Positions 23,306-32,640 are shown, counted from the stretch's first letter. The stretch is 35,761 nt of DNA from Bdellovibrionales bacterium (GCA_005793345.1 SXSU01000017.1:1-35761); one strand, 5' to 3'. Numbers and translations: made by a program. The notes: generated from the sequence alone by a model not told the origin.

Positions 23306-25216
23306 CTAAGCCACTAAGTTCAAACCACTTCCTCTACTTACAGAATTTGATCTTGCATTAGCAGATCGTTCTATTGGTGCTGGAGTTAAATCATCACGCT
23401 TTGATTCTCTAAATCCATTAGCACCAAAGTCATCCATTAAGTTTTGGCGATTAAAAAAATTATTTTCACGAAATTGACCCATAAATTGTCGAGCTTGTTC
23501 ACGAGATTGTTCCCATTGTTGTTGACTCATATCACGCATGAACTGATCCCTTTGTGATAAATTATCTTGAGTCGATACATCAACTTGAACATTATCAACA
23601 GCTAATTTATGATGGGATAACTGAGATTTCAAATCACTTAAATTGTTTTCAAGCAATTTCTGGATCTCTTTATTTTGAGTTTTAAACTCCAAATCAACTT
23701 TTCCATTTTGAACAACAACTTTGAGATGAACATCACCCATTCCCTCAGGTGTAAGCTTAACTCGCATTTCTCCACCACCAACTTGTGTTAAGACTTGCGC
23801 CTGCTCCATTATTTTTTGAACATTGGCTGCCTTATCATAATCAGTCATAGGAGCGTTACTTCCTTTAACTTGGGATAACGATTGATCTCCCCATTCTTTT
23901 TTGAGGGTATTATAAACTTGATCTTGAAAAGATCGATCTTGATTAAAATCAGACTCATGGTTCTGATCATTTTCTTGATTAAGATCATCATTATCTTTTA
24001 CAAGAGCACCTGAACCCTGAATTGGGCTCTTAAGTTCATCAATATTAAGTTGAGGAGGGATAGATAAGTTTGCTGCTTCTTGCTGCTCTAACATCTTTAG
24101 TTGTTGCTGTTGATAAGGATTTACTACGTTCAAAGTATCCAAATTTGATTGATTGATCATAGTAGATTTAGAATTTGATTCTGACAAATTATTTCTAAAA
24201 AAACTATTATTCATCTGATCTATGGATTGATTCAAATACTTTTTACGATCAGCAGCCGACATTTTGTGAAGGTTAGGTTTAGTTTGAACCTGTGATTGAG
24301 ATTGAGATTGAGATTGTGATTGAAATTGTGGATCCAATTTTTTATCACCAATTACAACCTCTCCATCACCTTTATCTTCTCCTTCAACAAATTGATTATC
24401 AACAGTTGTTTCGCGCTCTGGAAAAATTGAAAATTCAGAAGGCTTAGGCTTAGACTTAGTCTTAGCTTTATCTACTTCCTTTAAATTTTCTGATTCATAA
24501 TTTGGCTTTGTACTATTCAAATCAGAACTCTTTAATTCTGTATTATTTGGAACTACCGAATTAAATGGAATTACCGAATTAAATGGAATTACCGAATCTA
24601 TAGATTCAACTGGCTCAAAACTACTAGGTAAATTTATTCCTTGTTGTGCTTCAATATCTGTTAAAACAGTAGAAGTATTAGCAATCGATTTACTAACCAT
24701 GTTCTCGTATAGATTTTTAGCAACAAGATTTTCTGTATTTGTTAATCCTAAATTCGTAACAAATTGATCTTTTGTTTCCTCTGGACTTTGATTTAATTGA
24801 GCTTCACTCATTTTTGCCCAAGCCGCCACTATTCGATCTGGCGTCACACCAAGTTCACTCTCCATAGAGTCCATGAAACTTTGCATGGCAATTTTTTGAG
24901 GTTCAACTTCAAAGTTCGATTCAGCCTTTAATCCCATATTTTCAATTATGGGTTTTTCTTTTTTCTCAAAAGATTTTGTTAAATTTGATTTTTTTACTAA
25001 GTTTTTTTCGACTTTATTAAGTACCTTATTTGGTATTTTATTTGGTACTTTATTTTCATCGTATTCTAACCCAGCTTCTTTGCTTTCTCCAGATATCGAC
25101 TTTCGATCATTTTGATTTAGCATTGAATCAAAATCACTTTTAACCTGATTTTTTTGAGACCCAAGTGGACCAATCTTCTCAAAGGATGCAAAAGGTTTAC
25201 CTTGAACATCCAACAT
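23306..25216 (-). CDS. fliK: Flagellar hook-length control protein FliK
   Basis: 636 residues. Only the C-terminal Flg_hook domain is conserved (about 475-547): GEMRVKLTPEGMGDVHLKV and LENNLSDLKSQLSHHKLAV. This part switches export specificity at the FlhB gate. The long N-terminal ruler is low-complexity and Gln/Asn/Ser-rich, with tandem repeats: a 6-residue SVIPFN repeat (18-bp units, 24549-24598), a Ser-Gln run (6-bp units, 24293-24328) and an NKVP-type 4-residue repeat. A further Gln-rich tail follows the domain. AAAGGAG precedes the ATG. It lies between the MotE-like gene and flgD. Confidence 0.92.
   Translation of the reverse strand: MLDVQGKPFASFEKIGPLGSQKNQVKSDFDSMLNQNDRKSISGESKEAGLEYDENKVPNKIPNKVLNKVEKNLVKKSNLTKSFEKKEKPIIENMGLKAESNFEVEPQKIAMQSFMDSMESELGVTPDRIVAAWAKMSEAQLNQSPEETKDQFVTNLGLTNTENLVAKNLYENMVSKSIANTSTVLTDIEAQQGINLPSSFEPVESIDSVIPFNSVIPFNSVVPNNTELKSSDLNSTKPNYESENLKEVDKAKTKSKPKPSEFSIFPERETTVDNQFVEGEDKGDGEVVIGDKKLDPQFQSQSQSQSQSQVQTKPNLHKMSAADRKKYLNQSIDQMNNSFFRNNLSESNSKSTMINQSNLDTLNVVNPYQQQQLKMLEQQEAANLSIPPQLNIDELKSPIQGSGALVKDNDDLNQENDQNHESDFNQDRSFQDQVYNTLKKEWGDQSLSQVKGSNAPMTDYDKAANVQKIMEQAQVLTQVGGGEMRVKLTPEGMGDVHLKVVVQNGKVDLEFKTQNKEIQKLLENNLSDLKSQLSHHKLAVDNVQVDVSTQDNLSQRDQFMRDMSQQQWEQSREQARQFMGQFRENNFFNRQNLMDDFGANGFRESKRDDLTPAPIERSANARSNSVSRGSGLNLVA
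24293..24328. repeat. 6-bp tandem repeat in fliK (Ser-Gln run)
   Basis: Six units of the form NRATTG (TGATTG, AGATTG three times, TGATTG, AAATTG) run without interruption and encode alternating Gln and Ser. Unit length is a multiple of three, so copy-number change would lengthen or shorten the FliK ruler without shifting frame. Confidence 0.8.
24549..24598. repeat. 18-bp tandem repeat in fliK (SVIPFN)
   Basis: Units start at 24549, 24567 and 24585; the first two end AATTAAAT and differ at one base, and the third is partial. Each encodes six residues (SVIPFN and the variant SVVPNN). Confidence 0.85.
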
Positions 25217-25249
25217 TTTTTCTCCTTTCTTATTGTTATTATTTAATAA

Positions 25250-26026
25250 TCACTTTCTATAACCTGCATATTTTTCTGAAATCGCTTTAGCTTTTTCTGG
25301 GGCAATTAAATTCATGATATCCGCAGCACTTTTCTTTTTCATTCGTGACAAAACTTCTACTGCCAAACTCTCATCAATACTTTCCATGATTTTAGCAGAT
25401 TGTTGCGGTTTCATGCTTGAATAAAATTGTACTAAATTTTCTATTCTCTTATCATCCAATTGTACTTTATCATCTAAAACAGAACTTATTTTTTTTCGCA
25501 TTTCTTCTAGATCTTTTAATTTTGCATCCAACTCTGTTTTTTGAACTAAGATTTCTGCTTCCATTTTTTGAAGATTTTTTTCTCGTTCATCTAATTCTTT
25601 TTTTCGTTCTGCCAATCGTGCAAAATGATTTAGCTCATCCTCTGAATAATCTTTTTTATTTCCATCAGACTTAGCTGTTTCAGTGGATTCTACTCCAGCC
25701 TTCAAGTCAGCTGTTTTATTTTCGATTTTAGCTTCTACTTTCTCTTCTGCTTTGACTTTTTTTAAAAATGAAATTTCTATTTTAGGAATATTTGGAATTT
25801 GGAATGCGCTTATTGTTTTAAAAACTTCGTCAGAATCCTCAAGTAATATAAAAACTGCTAAAGTCGAAATAAAACCAAATAAACAAACCCAGATCAAAGA
25901 AGATTTATTTTTATTTTTTTTACTGTTTCTCTTAATGAAATACTTTCTTTTATTAATGCTAGTATTAGAATTAGTATTAGCATTTTCTTTTGCTTTTTTA
26001 AAAAATTGATCATAACCACTTTTCAT
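25250..26026 (-). CDS. MotE-like flagellar protein (MgtE N-terminal-type domain)
   Basis: 258 residues: a basic cytoplasmic N-terminus, one membrane segment (about 43-62, SSLIWVCLFGFISTLAVFIL), a charged coiled coil (about 125-185, KELDEREKNLQKMEAEILV) and a C-terminal helical domain (about 195-255, FYSSMKPQQSAKIMESIDESLAVEVLSRM and KAISEKYAGYRK) typical of MotE, the stator-assembly chaperone related to the MgtE N-terminal domain. Its usual place is next to fliJ and fliK, as here. The ATG overlaps the fliJ stop (TAATG). Likely periplasmic after the membrane segment. In some species MotE acts on MotC, but the partner here is not in the window. Confidence 0.8.
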   Translation of the reverse strand: MKSGYDQFFKKAKENANTNSNTSINKRKYFIKRNSKKNKNKSSLIWVCLFGFISTLAVFILLEDSDEVFKTISAFQIPNIPKIEISFLKKVKAEEKVEAKIENKTADLKAGVESTETAKSDGNKKDYSEDELNHFARLAERKKELDEREKNLQKMEAEILVQKTELDAKLKDLEEMRKKISSVLDDKVQLDDKRIENLVQFYSSMKPQQSAKIMESIDESLAVEVLSRMKKKSAADIMNLIAPEKAKAISEKYAGYRK

Positions 26027-26475
26027 TACTTCTCGCTTTTTTTAATTCTCGATGTAACCATTTCATCTAGCTCTTTAATTTCTTTTTTCTTTTCAACTTC
26101 TTTAAATTCTTCTTTCTTTTTTTCTTTGAGCTTTTCCATTATCTTATACTCAATCGAAGCTTCACGCAAAAGTTCCTGCATTTCCTCGACTTTTTCTAAA
26201 CACCTTCGCACAACTTGTCTTTGTTGTTCAATTTTAAATTCTGTTCCTTTAATATAGTCATTTATTTGACACAAGGATTCTGCTGAATTTTTTCCTCCAG
26301 ATAATTGAATTTCAAATCCATTTTTTCGTGCAGTCTCGATATCCATATAATATTGATGCAAGATTTGATTTTGTTTTTGATATTCGGCTTGTGAATTTAA
26401 ATAATTCTTGCTGGCTTCATCTTGTAAATTTTTTCGATGATTCATTAATTTTTCTAGACCAAAGTGAAAACTCAA
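26026..26475 (-). CDS. fliJ: Flagellar export chaperone FliJ
   Basis: 149 residues, almost entirely coiled coil (heptad-like runs such as FKIEQQRQVVRRCLEKVEEMQEL), starting FHFGLEKLMNHRKNL, which is the usual FliJ opening (F-F-LE-LL-R). A Glu- and Lys-rich C-terminus ends the chain. FliJ is the stalk-like component that links the FliI ATPase to the export gate FlhA. The start is TTG with GAGGT six bases upstream, lying at the very end of fliI. Confidence 0.87.
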   Translation of the reverse strand: MSFHFGLEKLMNHRKNLQDEASKNYLNSQAEYQKQNQILHQYYMDIETARKNGFEIQLSGGKNSAESLCQINDYIKGTEFKIEQQRQVVRRCLEKVEEMQELLREASIEYKIMEKLKEKKKEEFKEVEKKKEIKELDEMVTSRIKKSEK

Positions 26476-26478
26476 ATT

Positions 26479-27837
26479 CTACCTCAAAATACTTTTTAAT
26501 GACTCTATTGTTTTTTTAAAATTTGAAGCATCTTCCACATTTTGTCGAAGAAACTCTACAATCTGATCGTAAACTTTGATCGCTCTGTCAATTTTTGGAT
26601 TTGCACCTTGCTTATAAGCTCCAATGTTAATTAAATCTTCGGCTTCTTTGTAAACAGCAAGTACTTCTCTCATTTCACGTGCTAATAATTGATGTGAATT
26701 ATCTGTTACATTTTTCATAACCCGACTTGTACTTTGCAAAACATCTATTGCGGGAAAATGTCCACGTTGCGCTAACTTTCTCGTTAATACAATATGCCCA
26801 TCTACAATTGACCTTACAGAATCTCCAATAGGATCATCCATATCATCACCTTCAACAAGAACTGTGTACAATCCGGTAATTGTACCTTCACCTTCAAAGG
26901 CACCGGCTCTCTCTAATAACTTTGGCAATAAGGCAAATACACTTGGTGTATAACCTTTGGTTGCTGGAGGTTCTCCAATACTTAAACCAACCTCTCGTTG
27001 TGCCATTGCAAAACGAGTTACAGAATCCATCATAAATAAAACATTTTTGCCTAATGAACTAAAGTACTCTGCAATAGCCATTGCAACATATGCTCCCCGC
27101 ATACGAATTAAAGGGCCTTGATCACTTGTCGCTACAACAATAATTGATTTTTTTAATCCTTCTTCTCCTAAATCATGTTCAATAAATTCTCGCAACTCTC
27201 TGCCTCGTTCCCCAATCAAAGCAATAACATTGACATCCGCATCAGTGTAGCGAGCCATCATTCCAAGTAACACAGATTTACCAACACCTGAACCTGCTAA
27301 AATTCCTACTCTTTGACCACGTCCAACAGTAATAGCACTGTTGATGGCACGTATTCCTAAATCAAGCGGTTCATGTATTGGAGTTCGCTCCATTGGATTA
27401 CGAACCTCTTTATAAAGCGGAACATCTCTTGATTGTTCAATGGGACCCTTTTGATCTATTGGTGAACCAAGTCCATCGATCACTCTACCCAGCAAAAATG
27501 AACTAACTTTAACTGTTGCCGTTTGTCTCATGAGTGTCATTCGAGATCCTAAGTTAACACCCTTCATATTTCCAAGAGGCATCATAAGTACTGCTTGATC
27601 TTTAAAACCGACAACCTCAGCTAAAAATTCTGAATCACTAGCTCCAGCAGGAAAAATTTTTACTATACTACCAACACTTGCACCTGGTAAATAGCCCTTA
27701 ATTAATAATCCATTTACCTCTGTTACCTTACCACTGTCTTTTGTGAAATGCTGATTTTCAAGAGCTTTATAATATTTTTGTAACTCAAAAATATTTTCAG
27801 AATTTGAATGATCCAATCTTTTATTGCTATTAATCAT
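26479..27837 (-). CDS. fliI: Flagellum-specific export ATPase FliI
   Basis: 452 residues, normal length. N-terminal beta domain, then Walker A AGSGVGKS (181-188), GERGRELREF (209-218), Walker B LFMMDS (267-272), and RFAMAQREVGLSIGEPP, a highly conserved FliI/YscN signature. FliI hexamers help deliver flagellar subunits to the export gate at the base of the motor. The ATG overlaps the fliH stop as ATGA. Confidence 0.97.
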   Translation of the reverse strand: MINSNKRLDHSNSENIFELQKYYKALENQHFTKDSGKVTEVNGLLIKGYLPGASVGSIVKIFPAGASDSEFLAEVVGFKDQAVLMMPLGNMKGVNLGSRMTLMRQTATVKVSSFLLGRVIDGLGSPIDQKGPIEQSRDVPLYKEVRNPMERTPIHEPLDLGIRAINSAITVGRGQRVGILAGSGVGKSVLLGMMARYTDADVNVIALIGERGRELREFIEHDLGEEGLKKSIIVVATSDQGPLIRMRGAYVAMAIAEYFSSLGKNVLFMMDSVTRFAMAQREVGLSIGEPPATKGYTPSVFALLPKLLERAGAFEGEGTITGLYTVLVEGDDMDDPIGDSVRSIVDGHIVLTRKLAQRGHFPAIDVLQSTSRVMKNVTDNSHQLLAREMREVLAVYKEAEDLINIGAYKQGANPKIDRAIKVYDQIVEFLRQNVEDASNFKKTIESLKSILR

Positions 27838-28604
27838 GATTCTATCACATCCTTAGATGCCGGTAATGTGTCTTTTAAAGTATTCCAAAGTTGTTCTGCA
27901 CGTTCAGCGACTCTCGCGTCGACTTCGCCATAATTAGTCGAAATGATACAACCACCTGGTTCAATATTTTTATCTGTAACTAGTTCTAGATTTTTTAAGA
28001 ATTCCATTTCACGACCAGATTCTTTTTGTAAAGATTCAAGAAAATCTATTTGTTGTTCAGAAATATGTACTCGAACTTTTTCTTCAGAATGGGCCAACTT
28101 TAAACTTTCTGAAAGTACTGCTAATATGACATCATTTTGATTTTGTGAAATTTCTTTGCGCGCAATTAATTTAGCCAAATGATAAACTAATTGAATAATA
28201 TGATTTTCATTAGCATTCAATAATTGTTCTTTTAGGTGACTTACAGTATTAAATAATTGATCTATAGATTCTAATTTTTTTACAATATCTTTTTTATGAA
28301 ACTCATAGGCTTCTTTTTTACCTTCATCTTCACCCAGTTTATAAGCTTCTTGATAAGCACTTTCTTGAACTCCTTGGAGTTGTTCTAGAGCTCTTCTTTC
28401 TAAGTCAATTTCAACTTCTTGGATTTCTTTTTCTTTAAGTCCAGTGAAATTTCTCACAACTTCTGAAATTTTAAAGTCCGGATTATTTGCTTCTGATCTA
28501 ACCATTCGATTCATTAACTCAGGATCTATTACCTCTAACTTTTGAGGTTCAAACATCAAAACTTCATCAAATACTTTTTTAGCTTTTATTATTCTTAAAC
28601 CCAT
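27834..28604 (-). CDS. fliH: Flagellar assembly protein FliH
   Basis: 256 residues from the ATG at 28604 (MGLRIIKAKK); a TTG one codon earlier is less likely. The ribosome binding site is poor. It has a FliH/YscL plan: disordered N-terminus, Glu/Gln-rich coiled middle (YQEAYKLGEDEGKKEAYEF) and a C-terminal globular domain (about 140-245) with HLAKLIARKEI and GGCIISTNYGEVDARV, the standard end of the family. FliH dimers bind FliI and regulate its ATPase. It follows fliG by 31 bases and overlaps fliI. Confidence 0.9.
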   Translation of the reverse strand: MGLRIIKAKKVFDEVLMFEPQKLEVIDPELMNRMVRSEANNPDFKISEVVRNFTGLKEKEIQEVEIDLERRALEQLQGVQESAYQEAYKLGEDEGKKEAYEFHKKDIVKKLESIDQLFNTVSHLKEQLLNANENHIIQLVYHLAKLIARKEISQNQNDVILAVLSESLKLAHSEEKVRVHISEQQIDFLESLQKESGREMEFLKNLELVTDKNIEPGGCIISTNYGEVDARVAERAEQLWNTLKDTLPASKDVIES

Positions 28605-28635
28605 CAAATTACTACTTTCATTTTAACAAATATTT

Positions 28636-29673
28636 CTAAACTAATGCATCATCAGATCCACCTCGTGCTATGAGGATCTTTCCTTCAGCTTCAAGTCTTC
28701 TTGCTATATTAACAATTTCTTGTTGAGCCGTTTCAACATCACTCAAACGAGAAGGTCCCATATTAGCTAAATCTTCTTTTAGCATTTCAGCAGCCCTTTG
28801 ACTTATATTCTTAAAAATTTTAAGACGAATTTCTTCACTTGCAGTTTTTAGAGCAAGAAGTAATTTATCATTAGGTACTTCTTTAAGAAGTGCTTGAATA
28901 CCCTTGTCGTCTATTTTAATAATATCATCAAAGACAAACATTAATTTACGAATCTCTTCTGCTAAAATTGGATCTTTTTCTTCAAGACGTGACATGATAC
29001 TTGCTTCGGTATTTTTATCCATAATATTTAACATCTCTGCCACTGGTTGTACGCCTCCAAGTGTAGCTTGCTCAACAGTTCCCATTGATGCTAATTCTGA
29101 TTTTAAAACACGATCCACTTCGGCAATTAACTCTGGAGCAACATGTTCTAAATTTGCCATTCTTAAAACAACTTCAGCTTGTAAACTATCTGGCAATCTT
29201 TTTAAAACCTCAGATTTTTTCTCAGCTTCTAGATGTGCTAATATCACAGCCACTGTTTGTGGATGCTCATTCACTAAAAAGTTAGCGAGAGATTTTGCAT
29301 CGACCGTTTCTAAACTTTCAAGATTTCGTGCTTGTGAAACATTTGAATTTAAGCCCCCCAAAATTCCTCGAGCACGTTCTTCACCAATTGCGGCTACGAT
29401 ATTATCTTTTTGGGTTAATTGATCTGAGAAAATATACTCTTGTGATTCACTGATCATTTCATAAAATTCTTCTAGAACTCGTTTTGTAACATGAACGGGT
29501 ACAACTCTAAACTTTCCCATGATGTTTATAAGTTTTCGAATATCTGTATCATCCATACTCTTAAACAATATCGACGCAGCATCTTTTCCAAGATAATTTA
29601 GAAGAATTGCAGCTTTTTCAAAGCCTTTTAAATTTTCAAAACTTATATTTTCTAATTTTGTTAATCGACTCAT
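28636..29673 (-). CDS. fliG: Flagellar motor switch protein FliG
   Basis: 345 residues, normal length. FliG N domain (about 15-100: GFEKAAILLNYLGKDAASILF), middle domain with NEHPQTVAVILAHL, and a C-terminal torque domain with LMFVFDDIIKIDDKGIQALL and AEMLKEDLANMGPSRLSDVE. The charged residues that face the stator are present. FliG sits on the MS ring and couples stator movement to rotation. It starts one base after the fliF stop, with AAGGAAG upstream. Confidence 0.97.
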   Translation of the reverse strand: MSRLTKLENISFENLKGFEKAAILLNYLGKDAASILFKSMDDTDIRKLINIMGKFRVVPVHVTKRVLEEFYEMISESQEYIFSDQLTQKDNIVAAIGEERARGILGGLNSNVSQARNLESLETVDAKSLANFLVNEHPQTVAVILAHLEAEKKSEVLKRLPDSLQAEVVLRMANLEHVAPELIAEVDRVLKSELASMGTVEQATLGGVQPVAEMLNIMDKNTEASIMSRLEEKDPILAEEIRKLMFVFDDIIKIDDKGIQALLKEVPNDKLLLALKTASEEIRLKIFKNISQRAAEMLKEDLANMGPSRLSDVETAQQEIVNIARRLEAEGKILIARGGSDDALV

Positions 29674-29674
29674 A

Positions 29675-31327
29675 CTACTTTTCTTCCTTTCTCACTAACC
29701 ATAGGGATAAGGCTCCAGAAGCTTTTTCATCGTCTTTACCAACAATATCTAAAATTCTATCTTTTAATAATTCACTTTCAGCCTTATCAGGATCAACACT
29801 CTCTTCAAGAACAGGTAACGCTGAACTCATTCCTGGCAATGTATTGTCAACACTATGAAGCTCTTCAAGCTCTTCGATTGTACGAGGTAACATTTCTTCA
29901 ACTGAATCTTGAAAGCTATCAGTCACCCATTGCATAAACGGTCGGATAACTATCATAAAAAATAATGCCAACGAAAATCCCATCAAGATCCATTTTAAAA
30001 ATGCTTGCAATAATCTTTTTCGTTCTAAGTTTGTAAGAATTTTCTCTGACTCAGAAAAATCTTCTTGTGCAAATTGAATATTTTCTATTTTTACCGAATC
30101 GCCACGATTTGAATTAAATCCAATTGCGTTTTTTACTAAGGTTTCATATTTTTGTAATTCTTCTTCAGTTCGTGGAGTCCATTTTAATTCAACACTACCA
30201 TCTTCTTTAGTTGTAGATTGTTGAACACCATCAACAAGCACAGCTACAGTAACCCGTTCTATACTACCAGCACCCTCTTTAATATTCTTTACAATTTTAG
30301 GAACTTCATAATTTGTAGTTTTTAATTCTTTTTTTACATTTTGATTGAAACCAACTTGCCCCGTATTTTCAGCTCCTGGCAAATTAGCTCTTGACCCAGG
30401 CACTCCACTTGGATTTGTACGACTTCCATCCAAAGTTTCTTCTTCACTGGTAATCGATCTAACAGCTGTTTTCTCAGGATCAACGGATTCTTCTAAACTT
30501 GATACGGTTTTAGTATTCAAAGTCACATCAACTTTTGCAATGACTTTTGATTGTCCTACTATTTTAGACAGAATCATATCAATTCGGCCCTGCATATCTT
30601 CTTCTAACTTACCTTTTAATTCCATCATTTCAGCGGAAACACCTGATGATTGATCTCCTTGACGAGTTAGAATTTTTCCACGCTCGTCAACAACTGTCAC
30701 TCTATCAGCATCCAAACCTTCTACGGCACTTGATACTAAATATCGAATACCACGAATTTGCTCGGGAGATAATTGTTTACCCGGGTAAAGTTGTAAAACA
30801 ACAGAAGCAGATGGTGGAGTTGATTCTTCAAGAAAATTTTTCTTTGCTGGAATTGCTAATATTACTTTAGATTGTTTAACAGAATTTAAAGTATTAATTG
30901 CTCGCATTAATTCGCCTTGTAGCGCTCTTTGATAATTAACTTTTTGCGAGTATGTATTTGAACTAAAATCTTGCTTATCAAAAATTTCTAAACCCATTGA
31001 CCCCATTTTACTAGAGCCAACCTCTGACATGAGTGTCATTTGCGTCGAATGTAAAAGTTGTTCGGGGACAACAATTGTCGTACCTTCATCTTTTAATTGA
31101 AAGGGAATATTTTTTTCTTGCAGTTTAGAAACCAAAGTTGAAACCTGATCACTTGGAATATTTTTAAATAATGGAACATAGTCTTGTCCTCCAATTAATC
31201 CAATAAAAAATAAAATTGCAATCAATCCAACGACAAGAGATCCCATAAGGGACATTCGTTTTGTTGGACTTAGCCCTTTATAAAATTCATTAAATTGTGC
31301 AAATAAACTTCCAAACAACCTATTCAC
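29675..31327 (-). CDS. fliF: Flagellar MS-ring protein FliF
   Basis: 550 residues from a GTG with AAGGAG upstream. Two membrane segments (about 30-48 and 455-478) flank the periplasmic ring-building domains, which contain YVPLFKNIPSDQVSTLVSKL and YQRALQGELMRAINTL, both typical of FliF. The C-terminal cytoplasmic tail ends ILDIVGKDDEKASGALSLWL, the FliG-binding helix. It begins nine bases after fliE. FliF forms the inner-membrane ring on which the motor is built. Confidence 0.97.
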   Translation of the reverse strand: MNRLFGSLFAQFNEFYKGLSPTKRMSLMGSLVVGLIAILFFIGLIGGQDYVPLFKNIPSDQVSTLVSKLQEKNIPFQLKDEGTTIVVPEQLLHSTQMTLMSEVGSSKMGSMGLEIFDKQDFSSNTYSQKVNYQRALQGELMRAINTLNSVKQSKVILAIPAKKNFLEESTPPSASVVLQLYPGKQLSPEQIRGIRYLVSSAVEGLDADRVTVVDERGKILTRQGDQSSGVSAEMMELKGKLEEDMQGRIDMILSKIVGQSKVIAKVDVTLNTKTVSSLEESVDPEKTAVRSITSEEETLDGSRTNPSGVPGSRANLPGAENTGQVGFNQNVKKELKTTNYEVPKIVKNIKEGAGSIERVTVAVLVDGVQQSTTKEDGSVELKWTPRTEEELQKYETLVKNAIGFNSNRGDSVKIENIQFAQEDFSESEKILTNLERKRLLQAFLKWILMGFSLALFFMIVIRPFMQWVTDSFQDSVEEMLPRTIEELEELHSVDNTLPGMSSALPVLEESVDPDKAESELLKDRILDIVGKDDEKASGALSLWLVRKEEK

Positions 31328-31336
31328 AGTAACTCC

Positions 31337-31675
31337 TTAAACCTGCATTTTCATAACTTCGTGATAAGCATCAATTATTTTATTTCGAACTTGAACCATT
31401 AACTTTAAAGCAAGATCAGCTTTTTCAGCAGCGATCATGACTTCGGGAATATTATCTGTTTTACCAGTAGATAGATCTTGCATTCCTCGATCTGCTTCTT
31501 TTTGTAATTTATTAACTTCATGAAGAGCATCACTTAAAGTATCAGAAAAAGATTTTGCGACGGGACCAGTACTTGGAGTAGATGATGGAGTAGATAAAGG
31601 AGTAGTTAAAGAAGTAGAAGATGATCCTATTGAAGGATTATAAACACTTGTTCTAAATTCTATATTACCATCCAT
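31337..31675 (-). CDS. fliE: Flagellar hook-basal body protein FliE
   Basis: 112 residues. The C-terminal part has the FliE pattern: FSDTLSDALHEVNKLQKEAD, then IPEVMIAAEKADLALKLMVQVRNKIIDAYHEVMKMQV, split across helices. The N-terminus carries a Ser/Thr/Pro-rich tract (TTPLSTPSSTPSTGP) from short degenerate 9- to 12-bp repeats. FliE joins the MS ring to the rod and is an early export substrate. AAGGAG precedes the ATG. An 84-base AT-rich gap separates it from flgC. Confidence 0.93.
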   Translation of the reverse strand: MDGNIEFRTSVYNPSIGSSSTSLTTPLSTPSSTPSTGPVAKSFSDTLSDALHEVNKLQKEADRGMQDLSTGKTDNIPEVMIAAEKADLALKLMVQVRNKIIDAYHEVMKMQV

Positions 31676-31759
31676 GGTATCTCCTTAATCAGGGCTTCAT
31701 TCAATACGTATAATTAAAAAATCCTATTTTAAAAAATACTACTTTTAGTTTATCTCAAG

Positions 31760-32203
31760 TTATCTACCAATTTCAAGAGCTGTGTTTGCCATTTCTTTAC
31801 TTGCTTGCATAGCCGAGACGTTAGCCTCATAAAGCCTTGTGGCCATAATCATATTTGCCATTTCTTCCATATGATTAATATTGGGATAAGCAACATAACC
31901 CTCTTGATTTGCATCAGGATGATCTGGTTCATACTTCATTAAAGGTGGTTTTGTATCAACTTGGACATCAGTAACTTGGACCCGTTGGACATCACTTCGC
32001 GGATCTGATTGCATGATAACTTCGCCAAATGATTTAGCGTCGGGCATAGCTTCAAAGACAACATCTTTTCTACGATATGGACCACCTTCTGGAGTTCTCG
32101 TTGTATTTATATTTGCAATATTACTTGAAATGGTATTCATTCGAGTTCTTTGTGCAGTCATCCCACTACTAGAGACCCTCATACCAGATAAAAAATCAGA
32201 CAT
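31760..32203 (-). CDS. flgC: Flagellar proximal rod protein FlgC
   Basis: 147 residues. It opens LSGMRVSSSGMTAQRTRMNTI and SSNIANINTTRTPEGGPYRRKDVVFE, and closes with YEANVSAMQASKEMANTALEI, the paired helices of rod proteins. The ATG overlaps the flgB stop (TAATG), with GGGAGG upstream. It forms part of the proximal rod in the periplasm. Confidence 0.96.
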   Translation of the reverse strand: MSDFLSGMRVSSSGMTAQRTRMNTISSNIANINTTRTPEGGPYRRKDVVFEAMPDAKSFGEVIMQSDPRSDVQRVQVTDVQVDTKPPLMKYEPDHPDANQEGYVAYPNINHMEEMANMIMATRLYEANVSAMQASKEMANTALEIGR

Positions 32204-32616
32204 TATCGACCTCCCTCACTTGCAGCATACTTGAGTGCAGCAATTTTTTTATTAATCAACTCAAGAGCAGCTTTATATAATAAGGTATTTTCAGATAGTG
32301 AGGACATTTCTTTTTCTAAATCTACAGTATTACCATCATTATTAATTTCACCATGAGGATTTTCATATATATCTGCCTTTAAACTTTTTACTCCTCCAGA
32401 ACCAACAGGAACATGCTCTGGATGAGTCATACTCACACCTCTCATTCCGTCTGTATCCATAGCTCGTCTTAAAGAATCTTCAAAATCTAATTTCTTTGCG
32501 TGATAATTTGGAGTTTCTGCATTTGCTACATTTGATGCGATAACATTATGACGAAGTTGTCGCATATTAATTGATGTTGCTAACCCATTCGTAGTTTTAT
32601 CAAATAAATCACTCAT
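32203..32616 (-). CDS. flgB: Flagellar proximal rod protein FlgB
   Basis: 137 residues. SINMRQLRHNVIASNVANAETPNYHAKKLDFEDSL is the FlgB signature (split at about 16 and 35), and the C-terminus (SENTLLYKAALELINKKIAALKYAASEG) is the matching coiled-coil half. AAGGTAG precedes the ATG. It starts 24 bases after the TPR gene and overlaps flgC. Confidence 0.95.
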   Translation of the reverse strand: MSDLFDKTTNGLATSINMRQLRHNVIASNVANAETPNYHAKKLDFEDSLRRAMDTDGMRGVSMTHPEHVPVGSGGVKSLKADIYENPHGEINNDGNTVDLEKEMSSLSENTLLYKAALELINKKIAALKYAASEGGR

Positions 32617-32640
32617 AACTTTCTACCTTTCTTATTTTAC

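Noticed and set aside
24293..24598. Possible CRISPR array or phase-variation switch in fliK
   Set aside because: Repeats are short, without spacers, and in units that are multiples of three, so they code for protein repeats and cannot shift frame.
25417..26519. Several Phe/Leu-rich plus-strand open frames opposite the MotE-like gene and fliJ
   Set aside because: They mirror Lys/Glu-rich coiled-coil codons on the minus strand and are shadow frames, not membrane proteins.
28602..28619. Five-codon reading frame (MKVVI) whose TGA overlaps the fliH ATG
   Set aside because: No ribosome binding site and too short to separate from chance.
28904..29422. 172-residue open frame on the plus strand inside fliG
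   Set aside because: Entirely antisense to a clear fliG, with a serine- and cysteine-rich composition typical of shadow frames and no ribosome binding site of note.
30345..30653. 102-residue plus-strand open frame inside fliF
   Set aside because: Antisense to conserved FliF sequence; no domain or start signal.
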